Assembly: GCA_910586635.1 (NCBI GenBank)
Contig: CAJUJA010000030.1
Coordinates: 3,897-15,556 of the forward strand
Origin: an uncultured Bacilli bacterium
Lineage (GTDB): Bacteria; Bacillota_I; Bacilli_A; RF39; UBA660
Length of the DNA: 11,660 bases
Direction: 5' to 3'
Position numbers and translations under genes: made by a program. How positions within the stretch are numbered: position 1 is the first letter of the stretch; each line of letters begins with the position of its first letter. This document shows, piece after piece, positions 5,229 to 11,660 of the stretch. The notes below the pieces were generated by a model, which was given only the letters and a program-made list of their open reading frames with translations, was not told the origin of the DNA and ran no database searches.

Positions 5229-6068
5229 ATGAATTTGAAATTTGTAGTAAATGATTATGTCTTAATTTGGAATTTATTATTTCAGGCATCTATAACAGAA
5301 AGTATTCATAAATTAAAACAAAAAATATGGATTAATTATAAAGAAGAGTATAATAAGACCTTTAAAGATAATAGTCTAATATTAAAAGACCCAAAAAACT
5401 TTATTCCGAATGATGACACAATTTACAATATTGTATTAGAAAGCAAAGATTATGAAAAAATAAAAAAACAGACTGAAAAGTTTAGAGTTAAATTATTACA
5501 AAAATGGGATGAAAATAAAAAAGTTGCCGTAAAAGAGTTAAAAGATATCCTAAGATTTGATATTAGACTATACCATATTTTAGTGGTATCTGATCAATTA
5601 GATACTATGGACACATCTATTGTAAAGGGAAGTAGAGTAAATACGATTGTTTGGGGGAAAAAGATAGAAGATAATAATCCAACAAGCAATATTATAAATT
5701 TAGTTTATCAAATTGTAATGAAAGAATTAAAAGAGTATCAGAAAGAATATCAAGATATTGTGAAAGCAATCGTAGAATTAGCTATTTTAAATGAATTTGC
5801 GACTAGAATTACAGGGCTTACGCATTATCTAACGGGAGATAGTACATTAAAATATTTGAAAAGACAAATTTATCCCTATTGGTTAATGTATTTGGGAGTA
5901 GAAAAAGAAAAGATGATGGACTATATGATGAGAGATAAAATCGGTTTTGATATTGCCAATTATACTTACGAAAGACAACTAAAAAAAATAGACTTATATG
6001 CCTTTATAGATTTTTGTATTAGAAATCAAAAGCACATTGTAAAAATTGATGAATTAGAAATAATATAA
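5229..6068 (+). CDS. Hypothetical protein upstream of polC
   Basis: This 279-residue protein is not one I recognise. It has no signal peptide or clear membrane segment and is probably cytoplasmic and mostly helical. Notable stretches are a long Lys/Glu-rich helix (about 70-105), a segment DIRLYHILVVSDQLD (111-125), a helical block YQIVMKELKEYQKEYQDIVKAIVELAILNE (160-189, written here only to locate it as one helix pair), and a Tyr/Trp-rich patch LKRQIYPYWLMYLGV (210-224). The VELAI part (182-186) is spaced like an HExxH helix, but both His are absent, so I do not call it a peptidase. The start at 5229 has AAGGATGTG close upstream. A hairpin lies between this gene and polC 38 nt downstream. 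Confidence 0.8.
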   Translation: MNLKFVVNDYVLIWNLLFQASITESIHKLKQKIWINYKEEYNKTFKDNSLILKDPKNFIPNDDTIYNIVLESKDYEKIKKQTEKFRVKLLQKWDENKKVAVKELKDILRFDIRLYHILVVSDQLDTMDTSIVKGSRVNTIVWGKKIEDNNPTSNIINLVYQIVMKELKEYQKEYQDIVKAIVELAILNEFATRITGLTHYLTGDSTLKYLKRQIYPYWLMYLGVEKEKMMDYMMRDKIGFDIANYTYERQLKKIDLYAFIDFCIRNQKHIVKIDELEII

Positions 6069-6090
6069 GTTTCAACGGAAACTTATTTTT
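6065..6090 (+). terminator. Terminator-like hairpin between the 279-residue gene and polC
   Basis: ATAAGTTTC (6065-6073) pairs perfectly with GAAACTTAT (6078-6086) around an AACG tetraloop, followed by T to 6090. This is a textbook intrinsic terminator that overlaps the preceding stop codon. Only 16 nt separate it from the polC ATG, which leaves no room for a promoter. polC must therefore rely on readthrough, or on transcript processing at this hairpin. Confidence 0.65.
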
Positions 6091-6106
6091 ATGGGGGATA
6101 GAGAAT

Positions 6107-9100
6107 ATGAATGATAAGATGCATCTATTATTAGATAAAATTGGTTTTTCTAAAGAGAATTATGACGCTTTTCAAAATTCGAAATTAAGTAAAATAGTAC
6201 TTACTAAGAAAACAAACTCTTGTATGGTTATCATTGATAGCGAAGAGTATTTGCCCATAGAAGTCGTACAGGAATTAGAAAATAAAATTTTTAATTTAGA
6301 TTCTAAGGTTGAACACTTTCAAGTGATTTATCATGTGCAAGAACAAGATTATTCAAAGTTATTAACATATTATCCATATTTGTTAGATATCCTAGGAAAT
6401 GAATTAATAATAAAAGAAATATATCAAGAGTGCCTACAACTAGAAGATAATCAATTGATTTTAATAGTATCCAATCAGATAGAGAAAGATAAAATTACTA
6501 GTTGTTTAGAGAAAATTCAAGATTTCTATAAAAGATTTGGGTATGAGGAAGAAATTAAGGTTATTATAAGAAAGGATGATTCTGTTTTATCAGAAATACA
6601 AGAAACTTTAAAACAGGGGATTAAAATAGAAGAAAAAAATGTATCTCAAAAGGAAGAGGTATCTAAAAGTAAAAAGTATGAAAAAGATCCTAATAGTATT
6701 TTAGGAAGAAAAATTAAAGACATGCCAATTAAAATTAGAACCCTAATTGGTGAAGATAATAATATTGTAGTAGAGGCCTATATTTTTGGAGTAGATTATT
6801 TTGAATCTTCAAAAACAGACTTTAAGATTATTACTTTAAAAATTACGGATTATTCAGATAGTATTTATTGTAAAGTTTTTGTAAGAGATGAAGACGAATA
6901 TCATCGACTTCAAAAAGAATTGAAACCGGGTACTTGGATTAAAATAAGGGGCTATACAAAAAATGATGCTTTTGCAAGAGAACTCGTTTTAAATGCTAGA
7001 GATATTATGAGAGTGCAACATCAAGAAGAAGAGTTAGTAGATACAAGTGAAGAAAAAAGAATTGAACTTCATGCACATACCAAGATGAGCCAAATGGATG
7101 GAGTAGTTGATGAAGAAAAATTAATTAATCAGGCAATTAAATGGGGTCATCGAGCAATTGCTATAACAGATCACAATGGAGTTCAGGCCTTTCCTCATGT
7201 CTTTAATTTTATTACTTCTTATAATAAGAAGTTAAAAGAAGGTGAAGAGCCGTTTAAAGTGATTTATGGTACAGAGCTAACCTTAATCGATGATACAGTA
7301 AATATTGTACTAAGGCCAAATGATAAAAACATGTTAGAACAAACCTATGTGGTATTTGATTTTGAAACAACAGGGTTTAATGCAGGAGGAACTGATTCTA
7401 TTATTGAAATTGGTGCCGTTAAAATATGTAATGGTGTTATTTTGGAAAAGTATGATGAACTAATCAATCCAGGTAGAAAATTGCCCCAAAAGATTATAGA
7501 TATTACTAATATTACAGATGAGATGTTGCAAGATAAAGATACAGAGGAAAATGCAATTAAAAGGTTTATCGAATGGTTTAAAGACTTACCAATGGTTGCC
7601 CATAATGCAAAGTTTGATGTTTCCTTTTTAGAAATGGCATATAAAAAATATAATTTAGGAACATTTAAAAATCCTGTGATTGATACATTAGAACTATCAA
7701 GAACCTTAGACAACAATTATGCTAGACACTCTTTATCAGCACTCGTTAAACGATATCAAGTTCCATGGGATGAGGAAGCACATCATAGAGGAGATTATGA
7801 CGCAGAAGGAACCGCTTTAGTTTTTCATAAAATGTTAGAAAAATTAGATAATCGCCATATTGAAAATATGAATCAATTAGATTTATTAGTTTCTAAAGAA
7901 GAGATTCATAAATATGGAAGGAGTTACCATGTCAACATTCTAGTAAAAAATAAGAAGGGACTAAAGAACTTATTTCAGCTAATATCTCTATCTAATACTA
8001 CATATTTATATAAGACACCAAGAATATTACGTAGTGAAATTGAAAAATACAGAGAAGGCCTTTTCATTGGAAGTGGTTGTTATGAAAGTGAAATTTTTAA
8101 AGAAGCGAGAAGTAAAAGCGAAGATGAACTTTCCAATTTAATTAGATTTTATGACTATGTGGAAGTTCAACCATTAGAATGTTATAACCATTTAATTCAA
8201 AGTGGTGATTTTGCAAATGAGGCAGAGCTGGCAGCCAACATTAAAAAGATCATTGAAGTAACTAAAGATGCTGGGAAATATATAGTAGCAACAGGAGATG
8301 TTCATCACCTAAAAAGAGAAGATAGGATTTATAGAGAAATTATTGTCAATCAAAAAGTTCCAGGAGGAGGAAGACACCCGCTAGCACGTAACAATATTAA
8401 AGAGATTCCGTCTAATCATTTTAGATCTACAGATGAAATGCTTTCTGATTTCTCTTTTTTAGAAGATCAGGAGTTGACTCATGAGATTGTAATAGACAAT
8501 CCTAAAAAGATTGCCGATTTAGTAGAAATTGTAGAAGTAATCATTGATACAGGAGGAATTCCATTTTCTCCACGTGTTAAAAGTGATGATGGAAAATCCT
8601 ACTTAGATTGTCCAAGGGTAGTAACAGACTTAGTTTATACAAAAGCAAAAGACTGGTACGGTGAGATTCTGCCTCATGATATTGAGAGGCGTATTGCAAC
8701 TGAGTTATATGGAGATATTGTTTTAAAAACCATTCAGGAACAATTAGAAAAAGAAAATATCAAAGAAGAAGAGATGGAAAAAGAATCATTCAAAAGACTA
8801 CACCAAGTAATTACAGAAGGATTTACACAGGTAAAAGCTCTAATCAGAAACCACTTAAAGGAAACAAAAGAGGAATCTGTAGATGATGATTTTTTAGAAA
8901 AAGAGGTAGGAAAAGTGCTAGGAGGAATTATTGGTGGAGGATTTGATCCTATTTATTTGATTTCTCAAAGACTAGTAAAACACTCTAATGATGAAGGCTA
9001 TTTGGTAGGATCCCGAGGTTCCGTTGGATCTAGTTTCGTTGCTACGATGATGGGAATTACAGAGGTGAATCCGCTACCTGCTCACTATAGATGTGAAAAA

Positions 9101-10711
9101 TGTAAATTAAGTATTTTTGAGGATGAGAATGGAAATCCATTAGGGTCCAATTACTCATCAGGATTTGATCTTCCAGATAAGACTTGTCCAAATTGTGATA
9201 TTCCAATGATTAAAGATGGACAAGATATGCCTTTTGCCACTTTCTTAGGATTTAATGCTGATAAGGTACCAGATATTGACTTGAATTTCTCAGACCTAAA
9301 TCAAGCCAGTGCCCATGCTTATACCAAAGTTTTATTTGGGGAAGATAATGTATACAGGGCAGGAACCATTGGAACAGTAGCGGATAAAACAGCCTTCGGA
9401 TTTGTTAAGGGATATTGTGAAGATAAAGGAATCGAAGAGATGAGAACGGCAGAAGTGGAACGTCTTGCTATAGGTTGTACTGGTGTTAAAAGAACAACAG
9501 GTCAGCACCCTGGAGGAATTGTTGTTATACCAGATTATATGAAAGTCTATGATTTTACACCATTTCAGTATCCAGCAGACGATATCAATGCTGAGTGGAG
9601 AACCACTCACTTTGACTATCATGCGATTGATGAATGTGTACTAAAGCTAGATATTTTAGGACACTCTGATCCTACGCAACTAAGATTAATCCAATTACAA
9701 TCTGGCACAGACATTATGAAAGTTCCGTTAGATGATAAAGAGACGATGAGTATTTTTACATCAACGAAAGCACTAGGAGTTACCACTGATCAAATCCTAT
9801 GCAATACAGGAACTCTAGGGATTCCAGAGTTCGGAACTCCCTTTACCATTAAATTAGTAGAGGATACACGTCCTACCACTTTTGCAGAGCTTGTAAAAAT
9901 ATCAGGACTTTCTCATGGAACCGATGTATGGCTTGGTAATGCCCAAGAACTAATTAAAAACAACATCGTTCCATTTAAAGAGACTATTGGTTGTCGTGAT
10001 GATATTATGGTTTATTTAATGTATCATGGAGTTGTCCCAATTAAAGCATTTAAAATTATGGAATTTGTTCGTAAAGGTCGTGCATCCAAAGATCCAGAAA
10101 CTTGGAAAGAACATGTAAAAACGATGCAGGATGCAGATATTCCAGAGTGGTTTATCAACTCTTGTCAAAAAATTAAATATATGTTTCCCAAAGCTCATGC
10201 TGCAGCCTATGTCATTAGTGCCTTTCGAATTGCTTGGTATAAAGTACACATGCCAGTTTATTTTTACTCATCATGGTATACATCAAAAGCAACTGATGTA
10301 GATGTTGAGGCAATGATAGAAGGTTATGATAAAATCAAACAAAGAATTTTAGATATTCAAGCAAAAGGGTATGAAGCAACCAATAAAGAAAATGGACAAG
10401 CTGAAAGTTTGAAAGTAGCCTTAGAAGCAACTGCACGAGGAATTAAGTTTTTAAATGTAGATTTATATAAGAGTGAAGCAACCACTTGGGTAGCAGTTAA
10501 TGAAAAGGAAATTTATCCGCCATTTAATTCTATTGATGGATTAGGGGATACTGTTGCCCAAAATTTAGTAAGGGAAAGAGAAAAGAAACCATTCTTAAGT
10601 ATGGAAGATGTCCAAGCACGTGGAAAGGTTTCCAAAACTTTAATGGATAAAATGGTAGAAATGAAAATTCTAGATGATTTACCAGAATCGAATCAATTAT
10701 CATTATTTTAA
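6107..10711 (+). CDS. polC: DNA polymerase III alpha subunit, PolC type
   Basis: This is the replicative polymerase of low-GC Gram-positives, 1534 residues against about 1440 in Bacillus subtilis. The order is: N-terminal domain (1-190), OB fold (about 205-300), and a PHP domain starting at LHAHTKMSQMDG (His322, His324) with ITDHN (352-356). The PHP is interrupted by the DEDD proofreading exonuclease (Asp418, Glu420; HNAKFD ending at Asp504; His560 and Asp565). The PHP then resumes, ending near GDVHHL (730-735). The Zn site is Cys996, Cys999, Cys1027 and Cys1030. The catalytic palm aspartates are Asp1056 and Asp1058 in PDIDLNF and Asp1182 in KLDILGH. A helix-hairpin-helix lies near 1471-1490. 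The last five residues, QLSLF, are the beta-clamp binding motif. Residues about 868-937 form a charged insertion compared with B. subtilis. All catalytic residues are present. GGGGGA upstream sets the start at 6107. DUF1653 follows 19 nt downstream. Confidence 0.98.
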   Translation: MNDKMHLLLDKIGFSKENYDAFQNSKLSKIVLTKKTNSCMVIIDSEEYLPIEVVQELENKIFNLDSKVEHFQVIYHVQEQDYSKLLTYYPYLLDILGNELIIKEIYQECLQLEDNQLILIVSNQIEKDKITSCLEKIQDFYKRFGYEEEIKVIIRKDDSVLSEIQETLKQGIKIEEKNVSQKEEVSKSKKYEKDPNSILGRKIKDMPIKIRTLIGEDNNIVVEAYIFGVDYFESSKTDFKIITLKITDYSDSIYCKVFVRDEDEYHRLQKELKPGTWIKIRGYTKNDAFARELVLNARDIMRVQHQEEELVDTSEEKRIELHAHTKMSQMDGVVDEEKLINQAIKWGHRAIAITDHNGVQAFPHVFNFITSYNKKLKEGEEPFKVIYGTELTLIDDTVNIVLRPNDKNMLEQTYVVFDFETTGFNAGGTDSIIEIGAVKICNGVILEKYDELINPGRKLPQKIIDITNITDEMLQDKDTEENAIKRFIEWFKDLPMVAHNAKFDVSFLEMAYKKYNLGTFKNPVIDTLELSRTLDNNYARHSLSALVKRYQVPWDEEAHHRGDYDAEGTALVFHKMLEKLDNRHIENMNQLDLLVSKEEIHKYGRSYHVNILVKNKKGLKNLFQLISLSNTTYLYKTPRILRSEIEKYREGLFIGSGCYESEIFKEARSKSEDELSNLIRFYDYVEVQPLECYNHLIQSGDFANEAELAANIKKIIEVTKDAGKYIVATGDVHHLKREDRIYREIIVNQKVPGGGRHPLARNNIKEIPSNHFRSTDEMLSDFSFLEDQELTHEIVIDNPKKIADLVEIVEVIIDTGGIPFSPRVKSDDGKSYLDCPRVVTDLVYTKAKDWYGEILPHDIERRIATELYGDIVLKTIQEQLEKENIKEEEMEKESFKRLHQVITEGFTQVKALIRNHLKETKEESVDDDFLEKEVGKVLGGIIGGGFDPIYLISQRLVKHSNDEGYLVGSRGSVGSSFVATMMGITEVNPLPAHYRCEKCKLSIFEDENGNPLGSNYSSGFDLPDKTCPNCDIPMIKDGQDMPFATFLGFNADKVPDIDLNFSDLNQASAHAYTKVLFGEDNVYRAGTIGTVADKTAFGFVKGYCEDKGIEEMRTAEVERLAIGCTGVKRTTGQHPGGIVVIPDYMKVYDFTPFQYPADDINAEWRTTHFDYHAIDECVLKLDILGHSDPTQLRLIQLQSGTDIMKVPLDDKETMSIFTSTKALGVTTDQILCNTGTLGIPEFGTPFTIKLVEDTRPTTFAELVKISGLSHGTDVWLGNAQELIKNNIVPFKETIGCRDDIMVYLMYHGVVPIKAFKIMEFVRKGRASKDPETWKEHVKTMQDADIPEWFINSCQKIKYMFPKAHAAAYVISAFRIAWYKVHMPVYFYSSWYTSKATDVDVEAMIEGYDKIKQRILDIQAKGYEATNKENGQAESLKVALEATARGIKFLNVDLYKSEATTWVAVNEKEIYPPFNSIDGLGDTVAQNLVREREKKPFLSMEDVQARGKVSKTLMDKMVEMKILDDLPESNQLSLF

Positions 10712-10730
10712 TAAGAGGGAGTAAAAAAAT

Positions 10731-11003
10731 ATGGAGTATAGAAGTAAAGATAGAAAAGTAGAATTTACAACCATTTTAGAAAGTGGAGAGGGAGCGACTA
10801 TTTTTAGGCATTTTAAAAATAAAGATTATCAAATTATAACCATTGCTAACCATTCAGAAACAAGGGAAGAATTAGTTGTTTATAGGGAAGTAGGAAATAA
10901 AGACCATTGTTGTGCAGTACCTATTGATATGTTCTTTTCTAAAGTAGATCATGAAAAGTATAAAGAAGTAAAACAAGAATATCGTTTTGGGAAGCTAGAT
11001 TAG
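10731..11003 (+). CDS. DUF1653-family small protein
   Basis: This 90-residue soluble protein matches the DUF1653 pattern. It has a short basic motif RHFKNKDYQI (26-35), then IANHSETREELVVYR (38-52), then a hydrophobic segment ending in MFF (67-69), and a closing YRF (84-86). Such proteins usually have FRHFKG.Y.V...A.HSET.E..VVY and end in RF; their function is not established. An N-terminal extension of about 23 residues precedes the domain. Two adjacent Cys (60-61) stand where the family usually has a Trp-containing strand. It starts 19 nt after the polC stop with a GAGGGAG ribosome binding site and no promoter of its own, so it is probably co-transcribed with polC. I see no convincing terminator after it. 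Confidence 0.85.
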   Translation: MEYRSKDRKVEFTTILESGEGATIFRHFKNKDYQIITIANHSETREELVVYREVGNKDHCCAVPIDMFFSKVDHEKYKEVKQEYRFGKLD

Positions 11004-11009
11004 TTTTGC

Positions 11010-11038
11010 TTGAAAAATTCTATGATTTGACTTATAAT
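11010..11038 (+). promoter_or_regulatory. Near-consensus sigma-A promoter for the last gene
   Basis: TTGAAA (11010-11015) and a perfect TATAAT (11033-11038) are separated by 17 bp. It is the closest match to consensus in the window. Transcription would start about 11045, leaving a leader of about 50 nt to the ATG at 11097. A second -35-like TTGACT at 11027-11032 has only AATATT at 17 bp and is less convincing. Confidence 0.8.
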
Positions 11039-11096
11039 ATAGTTACACAAATATTCATTAAATAAAATACGAACATTGAGGAGGAAAAAAGTAAAA

Positions 11097-11660
11097 ATGG
11101 TAAAGAAAAATGGAAAGGGTTTAGTAATTGCATTAATAGTATCATTAATTGTAATAATTGGTTTAATTGGATTTATTTGTTATGATAAAGAAATCATTTT
11201 TAGTAGTACTACTAAAAATGAAAAAAAGCAAGAGGCTAGTAGTAAAGAACAAAAAGGAGAAATTTCAAAAGAAAGTAATTTTAATTCCGATGATTTGATT
11301 ATTAGAAGTGAAAAATGTATAAATTGTGAGAATAGTAATAACTATTACTTAGTATCATCTTATAATCATATTAATGAAGTGGAAGCATACTTTGATTCAA
11401 GTGATAATAAAAAGGGAGTAGTATCAATAGATATAAATGAATATAATAAAAAGGCAGTTTCAAATTATAGTTTATCTAATACAACTTTAGAATACAAATT
11501 TAAAAAAGAAATAAGAAATGTTATTGTATCTCATATAGGGCAAGAGGAATTAGCCCCACTTGTTGTATTTTTGATGAATGATGGCACATTAAATTATATT
11601 GATATATATAAAGGATTAGAAAATAACAATCTATCTAGTTATAAAGAAATAAAAAATATA
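11097..11660 (+). CDS. Membrane-anchored extracytoplasmic protein, 3'-truncated by the window edge
   Basis: The frame opens at ATG 11097 and has no stop before the window ends, giving 188 visible residues. Basic residues (VKKNGKG) precede one hydrophobic segment at about 8-28, so it is a signal anchor with the rest outside the membrane. There is no clear lipobox. Residues 35-65 form a Ser/Lys/Glu-rich linker. From about 67 the protein is structured, with a CINC pair (Cys74, Cys77), beta-strand-like stretches around VVSIDINEY, and a repeated hydrophobic-acidic pattern ending VVFLMNDGTLNYIDIYKGL (156-174). I do not recognise a named family. AGGAGG (11079-11084) lies 12 nt from the ATG, rather long, and no nearer in-frame start exists. 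It has its own strong promoter at 11010-11038, separate from polC. Confidence 0.85.
   Translation, partial: MVKKNGKGLVIALIVSLIVIIGLIGFICYDKEIIFSSTTKNEKKQEASSKEQKGEISKESNFNSDDLIIRSEKCINCENSNNYYLVSSYNHINEVEAYFDSSDNKKGVVSIDINEYNKKAVSNYSLSNTTLEYKFKKEIRNVIVSHIGQEELAPLVVFLMNDGTLNYIDIYKGLENNNLSSYKEIKNI

Noticed and set aside
7345..7716. Minus-strand 123-codon frame
   Set aside because: It lies wholly inside the exonuclease domain of polC, which is unambiguous on the plus strand.
9332..10249. Two minus-strand frames at 9332-9622 and 10016-10249
   Set aside because: Both are inside the conserved palm and fingers part of polC and have no start signals.
1..11660. CRISPR arrays, tRNA or rRNA genes, insertion-sequence ends, attachment sites, toxin-antitoxin or defence genes
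   Set aside because: I looked for direct repeat arrays, tRNA cloverleaf ends, transposase-like motifs and small paired genes and found none that can be supported.

Overview
The window looks like chromosomal DNA of an AT-rich, low-GC Gram-positive bacterium (Bacillota or a relative such as the uncultured gut Bacilli). The evidence is a full-length PolC-type replicative DNA polymerase, strong AGGAGG-type ribosome binding sites, AT-rich codon use and consensus sigma-A promoters. Tryptophan is written TGG throughout long reading frames that contain no in-frame TGA, so the standard bacterial code applies rather than the Mycoplasma code. I see no tRNA, rRNA, CRISPR array, insertion sequence or phage gene.

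Layout. (1) 1-727: the end of an unrecognised gene that begins before the window. (2) 728-961: a terminator, a strong extended -10 promoter and a well-placed start codon at 918. That start opens a 15-codon frame ending in an ATGA overlap with the next gene. (3) 962-2149: an unrecognised 395-residue protein with an internal duplication of a fold that resembles a degenerate papain/transglutaminase-like unit. Its frame is open upstream and joins the 918 start by a -1 shift at an A AAA AAC run. (4) 2169-2357, minus strand: a small 4Fe-4S ferredoxin, convergent with the previous gene. The two share a bidirectional terminator covering both stop codons. (5) 2358-2488: a divergent promoter region with a perfect 16-bp palindrome over the ferredoxin -35 box. 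(6) 2489-3346: an unrecognised charged protein with one C-terminal membrane anchor. (7) 3405-5149: a tight three-gene run with a PAP2 lipid phosphatase, a Cof-type HAD phosphatase and a small cupin-like protein. (8) 5229-6068: an unrecognised 279-residue protein. (9) 6107-11003: polC followed by a DUF1653 protein, preceded by a clean hairpin-plus-T-tract just upstream of the polC ribosome binding site. (10) 11097 to the end: the start of a membrane-anchored extracytoplasmic protein with its own near-consensus promoter.

How the genes work together. Most of the window is ordinary housekeeping: replication (polC), electron transfer (ferredoxin), and probably membrane lipid-phosphate turnover (PAP2 beside a HAD phosphatase). 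Nothing here amounts to a recognisable defence or mobile system. The points most worth a second look are the frame problem and internal duplication in the 962-2149 gene, a roughly 70-residue insertion in PolC between the PHP/exonuclease part and the palm, and the terminator-like hairpin through which polC transcription apparently has to pass.
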